64,000 nucleotides of DNA. Source: Xanthomonas sp. DAR 35659 (GTDB lineage: Bacteria > Pseudomonadota > Gammaproteobacteria > Xanthomonadales > Xanthomonadaceae). A program made the translations under genes and the position numbers. This document shows, in pieces, positions 1 to 10,900 of this stretch. The first letter of the stretch is position 1. The number at the start of each line of letters is the position of its first letter. The notes under the pieces are model-generated. The model saw only the letters and a list, made by a program, of their open reading frames with translations. It did no database searches and was not told the DNA's origin. The DNA is taken from NCBI RefSeq assembly GCF_041242975.1, contig NZ_CP162488.1, positions 1,540,001 through 1,604,000 of the forward strand. Direction: 5' to 3'.

Positions 1-72
1 GACGTCGCCTGTGGCGCTGCGGGACGCGGCATCGCCATGCCGTGGTTCGCAGCATGTACGCGACCGCGATGG

Positions 73-705
73 CTAGGCGGACGCGGGTGCGGACCTGAGC
101 ATGCCGGCGAGGCTTTCGCTGAGGATCAGCTGCAGGTGCATGCGCTTGAGTTCCACGCCCACCACCATCATGTGCAGGCCCACGCACATCGCCGCGACCG
201 CGTAGACGCGCGCCTGGAACTCCTGTTCGTCGCCGCTCCAGTCGCCATGGCCGCGCAACAGGCGCTTGAGCATCTCGCCGAGGTGTTCGATCAGGGAAAC
301 GCCGCGACGCCGCGCGTACTCGGCCAGTTCGGGGTCGCGCGCGGCCGCCAGGTCGATTTCCAGGCCGAGCCGCAGGCGGCGACCATCGGCCTCGGACAGC
401 AGCCATTCCTCCAGCGCGCCGGCGATGAAGTCGGTCGCGTCCATGTTTGGTGGCCGTTCGATCATCCACATGGTGCGCAGCGACTGCTCGTAACTGCGTT
501 CCATCAGCGCCCGCACCAGTCCGCGCTTGTCGCCGAAGTAGCGGCGCAGCGCACTACTGGACACATCGCTGGTCTGCGCGATCCGTTCGAAGGTGGTCGC
601 GCCGAGGCCCCTGTCGGTGATGCACTGTTCGGCCGCGTCCAGCGCGGCGTCGCGAATGCGCTGCTCGCGTTCCCTGGCGCTGCGCAGGTCAACGAGGTTG
701 GACAT
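73..705 (-). CDS. TetR/AcrR-family transcriptional regulator
   Basis: A 210-residue DNA-binding repressor of the TetR type. A helix-turn-helix is visible near residues 35-65 (TFERIAQTSDVSSSALRRYF followed by GDKRGLV), which is the standard TetR N-terminal signature; the remaining residues are a helical ligand-binding region that gives no clue to the inducer. The ATG at 705 was chosen because the helix-turn-helix then starts at the usual distance from the N-terminus; the frame is open further upstream, but that stretch overlaps the divergent promoter and looks non-coding. It is divergent from the TonB-dependent receptor at 892-3000, about 190 bp away, so it may regulate that receptor; this is inference. 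Family call sure, target unsure. Confidence 0.88.
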   Translation of the reverse strand: MSNLVDLRSAREREQRIRDAALDAAEQCITDRGLGATTFERIAQTSDVSSSALRRYFGDKRGLVRALMERSYEQSLRTMWMIERPPNMDATDFIAGALEEWLLSEADGRRLRLGLEIDLAAARDPELAEYARRRGVSLIEHLGEMLKRLLRGHGDWSGDEQEFQARVYAVAAMCVGLHMMVVGVELKRMHLQLILSESLAGMLRSAPASA

Positions 706-821
706 GGGGGCGGTCCTGGCGAAGAGGGGGATGGTGACCTGATTGTGCCGCCGATGCCACGCCGGATGCATGCCAGCGGCGGCACGGCGCAAGGCGAAAC
801 GGCGGTCGGAAGCTGTCTTTC

Positions 822-840
822 GCGTATAATAATCATTCTC
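822..840. promoter_or_regulatory. Fur-box-like operator upstream of the receptor gene
   Basis: The 19 bases match the classical Fur box (GATAATGATAATCATTATC) at 14 positions, with an almost intact right half (TAATCATTCTC). The site is about 50 bp upstream of the receptor start at 892, in the divergent interval with the TetR gene. An AT-rich patch in otherwise very GC-rich DNA strengthens the call. It implies iron-repressed expression of the receptor, which is inferred and not shown. Confidence 0.55.
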
Positions 841-891
841 GTTAACCTGCGGTGCCTGGACGGTGCCGTGTCGTTCCAAAGGATCCCGTCG

Positions 892-3000
892 ATGCCTTCG
901 CCGTTTCCCCTGTCCGTCGCGCTGTCCACCGCGCTGGCGGCCATCGCCTGCGCCCACGCGCAGTCGCCCTCAGCGCAGACCCTGGAGACCGTCGTGGTCA
1001 GCGCCTCGCGTACCGACCAGCCGGCCGATACGGCGCCGCAGACCGTGGTGGTGATCGACCAGCAGCAGATCGCCCAGCAATTGGCCATCAGCAGCAATTC
1101 CTCGGACCTGCTGTCCAGCCTGCTGCCGGCGTACACGCCCAGCCGCGGCAAGATGAACGGCAGCGGCGAGACCCTGCGCGGACGCACGCCGTTGATCCTG
1201 GTCGACGGCATCCCGCAGTCCAATCCGCTGCGCCCGACCGGGCGCGAAGCGCACACGATCGACTATGCGATGGTCGAGCGCATCGAGGTGATCCAGGGCG
1301 CCAACGCGATGAACGGCCTGGGCGCGACCGGCGGCACCATCAACCTGGTCACGCGGCGTCCGCAGCCGGGCGCGCTCAACCAGCACGTCGAGGTGCAGGC
1401 CACGCTGCCGAGCACCGACGTGGACGCCGAGACCATGAGCTACCGGACCAGCTACCGCGTCGACGGCCGCCGCGACAAGCTCGACTACCTGTTCGCGGTC
1501 GGCTACGAGGACCAGGGCCTGTACCTGGACGGCGACGGGCGCGCGATCGGCACCGACGTGACCCAGGGCGACCTGATGGCCACGCGCGCCTACGACGTGC
1601 ACGCCAAGCTGGGTTACTGGATCGACGATCACCAGGAACTGCAGTTCAGTTCCAACCGCTACCGGATCAAGTCCAAGGCCGAGTATCTGGGCGTGGCCGG
1701 CGACCGCGATCTCGGCATCCCGACCACCTCGGTCCGCGGCCGGCCCGAAGGCACGCCGCCGTGGAACGACGTGTGGACCACCGGCCTGTCCTACGCCCAC
1801 CACGACCTGGCCGGGATGGAACTGAAGGCGATGGTGTTCAACCAGGAGTTCGAAGGCCTGTTCGGCGCCGACAACTCGGCCACGTTCCAGGATCCGCTGA
1901 TCGCGCCGCCCGGCACGCTGTACGACCAGTCGCGCTCGGTCGCCTCCAAGTGGGGCTCCAAGACCAGCCTCGGCAAGGACGACCTGGTCGGCGGCCGACT
2001 CAAGCTCACCGGCGGCGTCGACACCTTGTGGGACAGCGGCAAGCAGGACCTGTACGGCACCGGCCGCACCTACGTGCCCGAGTCGCAGTACCGCGACCTG
2101 GCCGCGTTCCTGCAGGGCGAGTACCGGCTGCTGCCGCAACTGACGCTGCACGGCGGCGTCCGCCACGAGGATGCGAAGCTGGAGATCGACAGCTACCGCA
2201 CGCTGGCGCGCTACAACCGCGTGCAGGTGCAGGGCGGCGCGCTGTCGTTCTCCGAGACGCTGTACAACGCCGGCGCGGTGTTCGCGCCCAGCGAGGGCTT
2301 CAACGTCTTCGCCAGTTACTCCGAGGGCTTCGGCATGCCCGACGTGGGCCGCGTGCTGCGCTCGATCAACAGCCCGGGCGTCACGGTCGCCAGCCTCAGC
2401 GCGTTGCAGCCGGTGCTGACCCGCAACGTCGAACTGGGCACGCGCTTGCGCGGCGATGCCTGGGACGTGGATGTCGGCGTGTTCCAGTCGCGCTCGGATT
2501 ACGGCACGCGGGTGATCGCGGTGGACGGGGCGTTCCAGATGGCACGGGAGAAGACCCGCATCGAGGGCCTGGACGCGAGTGCCAGCTACCGCATCACCGA
2601 ACGGCAGCGCGTCGGCCTGTCCTATGCGTACACCCGCGGACGCTACGACAGCGATGCCAACGGCACGCTGGATGCGCGCCTGGACGGCCTGAACATCGCG
2701 CCCAACCGGGTCATCGGCACCTGGTCGGCGCAGTGGACCGCTACGCTCTCCACCTTCGTGCAGGCGCAGTACGCGTTCAGCCGCCGCTTCGACGATCCGG
2801 CCAAGCGCTTCAGTGGCTATGCGCTGGTCGATGCGGCCGCGAACTACCGGCTGGCGCGCGGCGAACTGCGCCTGGCCATCGCCAACCTGCTCGATCGCCA
2901 GTACATCACCTACTACTCGCAGAGCGCCCTGGTCGAACCGGACCGCTACTTCGCCGGGCGCGGCCGTACGCTGACGGTGGGGTACAGCCTGGATTTCTGA
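892..3000 (+). CDS. TonB-dependent outer-membrane receptor (probable siderophore receptor)
   Basis: A 702-residue outer-membrane gated porin that imports a ligand using TonB energy. It has a signal peptide ending at CAHAQ, a TonB-box-like ETVVVSASR just after it, a plug domain (residues about 40-160, with LVDGIPQ and IEVIQGANAMNGLGATGG) and a long beta-barrel ending in VGYSLDF with the terminal phenylalanine required for barrel insertion. The frame is open well upstream, but the ATG at 892 directly precedes the signal peptide. The Fur-like box at 822-840 suggests that the ligand is a ferric siderophore or another iron complex; the specific ligand cannot be read from the sequence. The divergent TetR gene may add a second control. 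Confidence 0.9.
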   Translation: MPSPFPLSVALSTALAAIACAHAQSPSAQTLETVVVSASRTDQPADTAPQTVVVIDQQQIAQQLAISSNSSDLLSSLLPAYTPSRGKMNGSGETLRGRTPLILVDGIPQSNPLRPTGREAHTIDYAMVERIEVIQGANAMNGLGATGGTINLVTRRPQPGALNQHVEVQATLPSTDVDAETMSYRTSYRVDGRRDKLDYLFAVGYEDQGLYLDGDGRAIGTDVTQGDLMATRAYDVHAKLGYWIDDHQELQFSSNRYRIKSKAEYLGVAGDRDLGIPTTSVRGRPEGTPPWNDVWTTGLSYAHHDLAGMELKAMVFNQEFEGLFGADNSATFQDPLIAPPGTLYDQSRSVASKWGSKTSLGKDDLVGGRLKLTGGVDTLWDSGKQDLYGTGRTYVPESQYRDLAAFLQGEYRLLPQLTLHGGVRHEDAKLEIDSYRTLARYNRVQVQGGALSFSETLYNAGAVFAPSEGFNVFASYSEGFGMPDVGRVLRSINSPGVTVASLSALQPVLTRNVELGTRLRGDAWDVDVGVFQSRSDYGTRVIAVDGAFQMAREKTRIEGLDASASYRITERQRVGLSYAYTRGRYDSDANGTLDARLDGLNIAPNRVIGTWSAQWTATLSTFVQAQYAFSRRFDDPAKRFSGYALVDAAANYRLARGELRLAIANLLDRQYITYYSQSALVEPDRYFAGRGRTLTVGYSLDF

Positions 3001-3479
3001 GTCGCGGCCGCGTGTGGCCTGGACAGCGATGGGCATGCGCGCGGGGCGCCAAACGCCTCGGCTTCGACGGTGACATGTCGATGCGCGCCGGCGACGCTGC
3101 GGATGGAACCGCTTCATGGGGCAGTGCGGCGGTCCATGTTCACTCGGAAGCAGGATGCGCGCGAAGCTGCTGTGCGTTCGACAGTCGCAACTCGGTAGTG
3201 AGCGGCCAGGCCGAGCAGTTGCAGCAGCTGATGCGCCCGGGTGGTGATCAAGCCCCCACATGATCGACGGCGATGCGCAGCTGGCTGCTGCGCCATGTCG
3301 AGGGGTGTGACACGGGCGGCGAGCTGTCGGTCACCGCATCGCGGCTCTGGACCTGACAGGATGCTGGACCTTGCCGCGATCGCGTCAGCGGTGACATCCC
3401 GCGTCGCGGACCGCTGAGCCGCGGAGATGATCAGCGTTGCGCGCGCGGCATCACGCCGCTGGCGCGGTATGCGCCAGCG
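3001..3479. other. Intergenic, no gene recognised
   Basis: About 480 bp between the receptor stop and the convergent secreted-protein gene. Short open frames on both strands have no ribosome site or recognisable product. No clear terminator, tRNA or repeat was seen. Confidence 0.5.
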
Positions 3480-3962
3480 CTACCAGCCGTACGGATAGCC
3501 GCCGCGGCCGTAGTAGCCGGGGCCTTCGCTCTGGCCGACGCTGATGCTGATGCCGACTTCGCGCGGCTTGCCGTCGTCGTTGTAGTAGGTCTTGCAGAGG
3601 TTGAGGTTGGCGGCCTGGTAATTGCTGTTGCCGCCGCGCTTGGAGTAGCCGAAGCCGGTGGCCACGGCGCCGTGGACCTCGCCCTTGCAGCGGTCCGCCT
3701 GCGCCTGCGCTGCGTCGGCCTGTGCCTGTGCCGCGGCCGCTTTCTGCGCCGAGGCCGAGGTGCCGCTGGTGTCGCCGTAGTAGGCGCCGGGCGGGTCGGC
3801 CTTGTAGGTCGTGTCCCCGCCGTAGGTGATCGGCTGCTGCGGGACGCTCAGGTCCAGCGCGCGCTTGGCCGCTTCGCTGTCGCGGCTGCCGCTGTCGGCG
3901 GTGGTCTGCGCCATCGCCGGGCCGGCGAGCAGGGCGCAGGCTAGCAGGAGGGATCGCTTCAT
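3480..3962 (-). CDS. Small exported protein of unknown function
   Basis: A 160-residue protein starting with a good signal peptide (MKRSLLLACALLAGPAMAQ), so it is probably periplasmic or secreted. The middle has an Ala/Gln-rich helical stretch (SASAQKAAAAQAQADAAQAQ) that could form a short coiled coil. The C-terminal part has two cysteines (DRCKGEV and LNLCKTYYN) that may pair, then a Gly/Tyr-rich tail (GPGYYGRGGYPYGW). The start at 3962 is fixed by the signal peptide; the frame continues upstream without one. I do not recognise the family. It stands alone, so the neighbours do not suggest a role. Confidence 0.7.
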   Translation of the reverse strand: MKRSLLLACALLAGPAMAQTTADSGSRDSEAAKRALDLSVPQQPITYGGDTTYKADPPGAYYGDTSGTSASAQKAAAAQAQADAAQAQADRCKGEVHGAVATGFGYSKRGGNSNYQAANLNLCKTYYNDDGKPREVGISISVGQSEGPGYYGRGGYPYGW

Positions 3963-4643
3963 CGGACGTACGCCAAGAAAAGAAGGGGCGGTGGCTGCGG
4001 CACGTTCCGCTACAGCCATGGTGCGACGGTACCAATAGCACGTTGAACCCGGCCTGTCGGCGGCTGGGCATTGCTGGGGGCGTTGCGTGGCCCGGCGGAT
4101 CGGCCGAACAAGGCGGTGTCTTGCCATCGCCGGCGGCTTCCTCCAGTCGCTGTCAGGGCGCTTCATCGCTTCCCGCGTAGGGCGCGTCCGGGCTGTCGGA
4201 GAGCCAGCCGGTTCGGCGCTGCGCTGCGCTGCGCCTGACGGGCGGTCGGGCCGGGCTGGCGATCGAGCCAGGCCTCGGGGCGCACGCCTTCGACCAGCCG
4301 GCGTTCTTCGGGTGCAGCACGTCGCCAGCCGGGCCGCGTGTCGGCTGGGTTGCGGCGGCTGTGACGCGGCTGCGCCGGGCGTTCTGCCTGGTCGACCAAG
4401 GAGAACGGCGGCGTCGGCGGCGTCGGTGTCGTGTTCATGGGCAACGAGGCGTCACCGGCCGAGGCCCTGACTGCAGCCGCGCGGGTGGGACTTCGGGCCC
4501 GACGCGATGCGCCGGGCGCCACCGGCTTTCGGCCTGGCGGGCGCAAACCGTAGCGCGTTCTGGTGCCTGCGCCTGTTCAACTTCCCGCCTCCTTGCCCAT
4601 GCGCGCGTAAGCGCGGCGGGAACTGCTCAATGGATGACCCGCA
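3963..4643. other. Intergenic, one doubtful small frame
   Basis: About 680 bp separate the exported-protein gene from recQ. A minus-strand frame from an ATG at 4438 to 4163 would encode about 91 Arg/Pro-rich residues, but it has no clear ribosome site and is not a recognised family, so it is not called. No RNA gene or repeat was found. Confidence 0.4.
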
Positions 4644-6452
<1,809 letters not shown>

Positions 6453-6511
6453 GCGCCTAGGATACCGCGTGGGTCAAGCGCGGCCGAGCGGCGGCGCGGT
6501 GCGCCGCGCTA

Positions 6512-7048
6512 TCAGGCAAGCGAGGCGGTGCGCGTAGGCATTGCCCGACGCGCGCGGCGGCCGCCGAGGACGTGGCCGATCAACAGCGCCGGCAACGCCA
6601 GCAGCAGCGCCGCCGAACACGCCAGCGCCGGCGCCAGCAGCGCCACCAACTGCACGGGATGGCGCGGATCGTATCCGCGCGTCCACAGCACCAGGGCAGC
6701 GGTGCCGGCGCCGCTCACCACCACCAGCACCGCCAGGGCGGCCGCCTTGGGCACGCTGCGCTGGCCGGGCTGGCAACTGTCCACGGCCAGGACCAGGGCC
6801 ACGCACGCCGCCCATGTCCCGGCGAACCAGTTCAGCATGGGCGCCAGAGAGCCGAAGGTGTGAACGAGCGCGTTCAATACCGCGAACAGCGGCGCGAGCA
6901 GTTCGTTGTTGCTGTCGGTCGGTATCCCGGTGTCGCCCAATCGCCACCAGGCAAGGAGACCCGCGGCCAGACCAGCCGCGATGCCGACAGCGCATCCGAG
7001 CACGATGGCCAGCAGCGGGCGACGCAGCGAGGGATATGAAGCGGTCAT
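6512..7048 (-). CDS. Multi-pass inner-membrane protein of unknown function
   Basis: A 178-residue hydrophobic protein with about four predicted membrane spans: LLAIVLGCAVGIAAGLAAGL near residue 15, a segment around WFAGTWAACVALVLAV, then AALAVLVVVSGAGTAALVLW, and finally LLAPALACSAALLLALPALL. It ends with a short basic tail, GGRRARRAMPTRTASLA. The start at 7048 places the N-terminus just before the first span; an upstream extension of the frame is Arg-rich and not membrane-like. Spacing to recQ is only about 60 bp in the same direction, so the two could be co-transcribed. No family recognised. Confidence 0.6.
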   Translation of the reverse strand: MTASYPSLRRPLLAIVLGCAVGIAAGLAAGLLAWWRLGDTGIPTDSNNELLAPLFAVLNALVHTFGSLAPMLNWFAGTWAACVALVLAVDSCQPGQRSVPKAAALAVLVVVSGAGTAALVLWTRGYDPRHPVQLVALLAPALACSAALLLALPALLIGHVLGGRRARRAMPTRTASLA

Positions 7049-7199
7049 CGAACGTCCATGTGGGCGGGCGGTGGCCCGCCCGCAAGTATGCATGACGCCG
7101 GCGACCCTGCATCCCGTTGCGTTGAAACCTCCGCGTGCAAGCGCGCCCTTAGTAAGGGGGGCGCCGAAGGCGCGGGGATTGGAAGCCGCGGAGTTGGGG

Positions 7200-7226
7200 C
7201 CCAGAGTTCGCAAAGCGAACTCTGGG
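7200..7226. repeat. Perfect 12-bp-stem hairpin downstream of dps
   Basis: Twelve bases (7200-7211) are followed by an AAA loop and their exact reverse complement (7215-7226). It lies about 35 bp past the dps stop on the minus strand. Neither side has a T run of the kind needed for an intrinsic terminator, so it is called as a palindromic repeat that may protect or end the dps transcript. Confidence 0.6.
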
Positions 7227-7255
7227 AGGCTATGCCTGCTGCGCAGGCATAGCCT
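7227..7255. repeat. Perfect 13-bp-stem hairpin adjoining the previous one
   Basis: Arms 7227-7239 and 7243-7255 are exact reverse complements around a TGC loop. It begins at the base after the preceding hairpin and ends 6 bp before the dps stop codon. The two together form a double stem-loop at the 3' end of the dps message. No poly-U tract follows. Confidence 0.6.
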
Positions 7256-7261
7256 TATCCC

Positions 7262-7813
7262 TTACTGCAGCAGCGAACGCAGCATCCACGCGTACTTTTC
7301 GTGGGTCTGCAGGCGCTGGGTCAGCATGTCCACCGACGGGTCGTCGCCGGCGTCGTCGGCGGTCTTGAGCACCTTGCGCGCGGTGCGGCACACCGCCTCG
7401 TTGCCGACCACCAGCTGGCGCACCATCTCGCGCCAGTCGGCGCTGTCGGTCAGGCCCGGCTCTTCCGGGATCGAGGTCAGCGCGGCGTATTCCTTGTACG
7501 AGCCCGGCGCATTGAAGCCCAGCGCGCGGATGCGCTCGGCCACGTCGTCCAGCGCCGCCCACTGCTCGGTGTACTGGGTCTCGAACATCAGGTGCAGCGA
7601 GTTGAACATCGACCCGGTCACGTTCCAGTGGAAGTTGTGGGTCTTCAGGTACAGCGTGAAGGCGTCGGCCATGTAGTGCGACAGGCCGTCGGCGATCTTC
7701 TTGCGGTCGCCGCCGCTGATCCCGATATCGATGTTGGGCGCGGACGGCGCCAGCGCCGCCAACGGCGTGGTGGCGGGGCTCTTGGTCTTGCCGGGGGTCT
7801 TGCTCTTGGCCAT
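7262..7813 (-). CDS. dps: Dps-family DNA-protection ferritin
   Basis: A 183-residue miniferritin that forms a dodecamer, oxidises Fe2+ with hydrogen peroxide, stores the iron and binds DNA in starved or stressed cells. Ferroxidase-site residues of the family are visible in KTHNFHWNVTG (about residues 58-68) and FETQYTEQWAALDDVAERI (about 77-95). A Lys/Pro/Thr-rich N-terminal tail (MAKSKTPGKTKSPATTP) resembles the basic tails used for DNA binding. A strong ribosome site (AGGAGG) precedes the ATG at 7813. The gene is divergent from hrpA and ends in two adjoining perfect hairpins. Typical family length. Confidence 0.95.
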   Translation of the reverse strand: MAKSKTPGKTKSPATTPLAALAPSAPNIDIGISGGDRKKIADGLSHYMADAFTLYLKTHNFHWNVTGSMFNSLHLMFETQYTEQWAALDDVAERIRALGFNAPGSYKEYAALTSIPEEPGLTDSADWREMVRQLVVGNEAVCRTARKVLKTADDAGDDPSVDMLTQRLQTHEKYAWMLRSLLQ

Positions 7814-7907
7814 CGGTGGGTCCTCCTGAGGGGTTACGAACGATATGGCGTCACAATAGACAGACTAAAGCATGCGTTGTAATTCAAAGTTCGACGGCAC
7901 CCGATTG

Positions 7908-10900
7908 ATGAACACTATCGAAAAACCTCTCGCCGCCCGCCTGCGCGAGCGCCGCGCCGCGATCGACGGCGCGCTGACCCGCGACCGCGGCCGCCTGCTC
8001 GGCCTATGGTCGCGCTGGCAGGCCGCGCCCGGCAATCCCGCATTGGAGGCAGCGTTCGCGCAGGCGCTGGACGCGTCGCGGGAACGCTGCGCGGCGCGCG
8101 CGGCGACGCAGCCGGCGATCGCGCTGGACGCGCAATTGCCGATCGCGCGCGAGGCCGAGCGCATCGTCGCGCTGATCCGCGCGCACCAGGTGGTGGTGAT
8201 CGCCGGCGAAACCGGCTCGGGCAAGACCACGCAGTTGCCGAAGCTGTGCCTGGCCGCCGGACGCGGCGCCGCCGGCATGATCGGCTGCACCCAGCCGCGG
8301 CGCATCGCCGCGCGCGCGGTGGCCGGCCGCGTGGCCGAGGAGCTGCGCACGCCGGTGGGCGAGACGGTGGGCTTCCAGGTGCGCTTCAACGACCGGGTCG
8401 GCGAGCAGACCCGGATCAAGTTCATGACCGACGGCATCCTGCTGGCCGAGATCGCCAGCGACCGCTGGCTGTCCAGCTACGACACGATCATCGTCGACGA
8501 GGCGCACGAGCGCAGCCTCAACATCGATTTCCTGCTTGGCTATCTGAAGCAGTTGCTGCACAAGCGCCCGGACCTGAAGGTCATCGTGACCTCGGCGACG
8601 ATCGACACCGCGCGCTTCGCCGCGCATTTCGACGATGCGCCGGTGATCAGCGTGGAAGGCCGCACCTATCCGGTGGAAGTACGCTATCGGCCGCTGGAGG
8701 AGCCGGGATTGGGGAGTGGGGATTTGGGATTGGAAGAAGCGCGCGAGCCCCAACGTTCGCCGCGAACCGCCTCAGCGAATCCCGAATCCCGAATCCCCAC
8801 TCCCGGCCTCACCGTCAACGACGCGATCGTGGCGGCGGTGGACGAAATCACCCGGCTGGACCCGCGCGGCGACGTGCTGCTGTTCCTGCCCGGCGAGCGC
8901 GAGATCCGCGATGCGCACCAGGCGCTGGAGCGGCGCAAGTACCGCGAGACCGAGGTGCTGCCGCTGTACGCGCGGCTGTCCAACGCCGACCAGGACCGGG
9001 TGTTCAACCCGGGCCCGCGGCGACGCCTGGTGCTGGCCACCAATGTCGCCGAGACCTCGCTGACGGTGCCGCGGATCCGCTACGTGATCGATCCGGGCTA
9101 TGCGCGGGTCAAGCGCTACAGTCCGCGGCAGAAGCTCGACCGCCTGCACATCGAACCGATCTCGCAGGCCAGCGCCAACCAGCGCAAGGGTCGCTGCGGT
9201 CGTATTGCCGAGGGCATCTGCTACCGGCTGTACGCCGAGGCGGACTTCCAGGCCCGCCCGGAATTTACCGATCCGGAAATCCGCCGCTCCAGCCTGGCCG
9301 GGGTGATCCTGCGCATGCTGCAGCTGGGGCTGGGCCGGATCGAGGATTTCCCGTTCCTGGAGCCGCCGGACGAGCGCGCGGTGGCCGATGGCTGGCAGCA
9401 GTTGGTGGAACTGGGTGCGGTCGGCGAGCCGGACCGCCATGGCCTGCGCAAGCTCACCGAGATCGGCCGCAAGATGGCGCGGCTGCCGGTGGACGTGAAG
9501 CTGGCGCGGATGCTGGTGGCGGCGCAGCAGCACGGCTGCCTGCGGCCGATGCTGGTGATCGCCGCGTTCCTGGGCATCCAGGACCCGCGCGAGCGCCCGC
9601 CGGAGGCGCGCGAGGCCGCGGACAACGCGCATGCCAAGTTCGCCGATGCGCGCTCGGAGTTCGTCGGCATCCTGCGCCTGTGGGACGGCTACCGGCAGGC
9701 GCACGAGGATCTGACCCAGTCCAAGCTGCGCGACTGGTGCGGGCGGCATTTCCTCGGCTTCCTGCGCATGCGCGAGTGGCGCGAACTGCACCGCCAGTTG
9801 CATCTGCTGTGCGCGGAGCTGGGCTGGACCGAGGAACCGGCGGAGGCCGCGCTGCGGCCGCTGCTGGCCGGTGCCGCGGCGCCCGCGCCGGCGCGCGATG
9901 CCGAGACCGCCGCGCGTGCGACCCGCGGGCAGTTGCACCGTGCCGCGCGCCTGGCCCGCGAGGGACGCGGCGCGCCGACCACGCCCGTTGCGGCGGCGGC
10001 CCCGACCCCGCCGCCGGCGCCCGCCGATGCAGGCGAGGCGCCGCGTGCCAGCGAGCGCGAGCGCGCCGCCGCCTATCAGGCGCTGCACCGCGCGCTGCTG
10101 GCCGGCCTGCCGACCCAGGTCGGCCATCGCACCGAGAAGGGCGATTTCCTGGCGCCGCGGCAGCGCCGCTTCCTGCTGTTCCCCGGCTCGGCGCTGGCGC
10201 GCAAGCCGCCGCCGTGGGTGCTGCCGGCGACGCTGCTGGACACGCAGAAGGTCTGGGGCCTGACCAACGCCGCGATCGAGCCGGATTGGGTGATCGCCGA
10301 GCTGCCGCACCTGTTGGCGCGCAAGCATTTCGACCCGCACTGGTCGCGCGCGCAGGGGCAGGTGCTGGCCTCCGAGCAGATCAGCCTGTTCGGGCTGGTG
10401 CTGGCGCCGAAGAAGCCGGTGCACTACGGCCGCATCGATCCGCCCGGCGCGCACGAGCTGTTCGTGCGCCAGGGCCTGGTGCCGGGCGAGATCACCACCC
10501 GCGCCAGTTTCGTCGCCGACAACCAGAAGGTCCTGGCACAGGCGCACGAGGAAGAGGCCAAGCTGCGCCGCGCCGGCATCGTCGCCGACGAGGACTGGCA
10601 GGCGCGCTGGTATCTGGACCGGATTCCCGGCGAGATTCACTCCGCCTCGGGCCTGGACGCCTGGTGGAAGGCGCTGGCGCCGGAGCAGCGGCGCGCGCTG
10701 CATTGGTCGCTGGCCGACCTGCTGCCTGGCGAGGGCAGTGAGGCCGAGCGCTATCCCAAGTACTTTCCGCTGGGCGATGCGCGGCTGCCGCTGCACTACC
10801 GGTTCGAACCGGGCGCGGCCGACGACGGCGTGACCCTGGAGGTGCCGGTGCACCTGCTCAATGCGCTGGACCCGGCGCGGCTGTCGTGGCTGGCGCCCGG

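Noticed and set aside
4163..4438. Possible small Arg/Pro-rich protein on the minus strand
   Set aside because: No ribosome site, no recognised family, and composition like random GC-rich frames.
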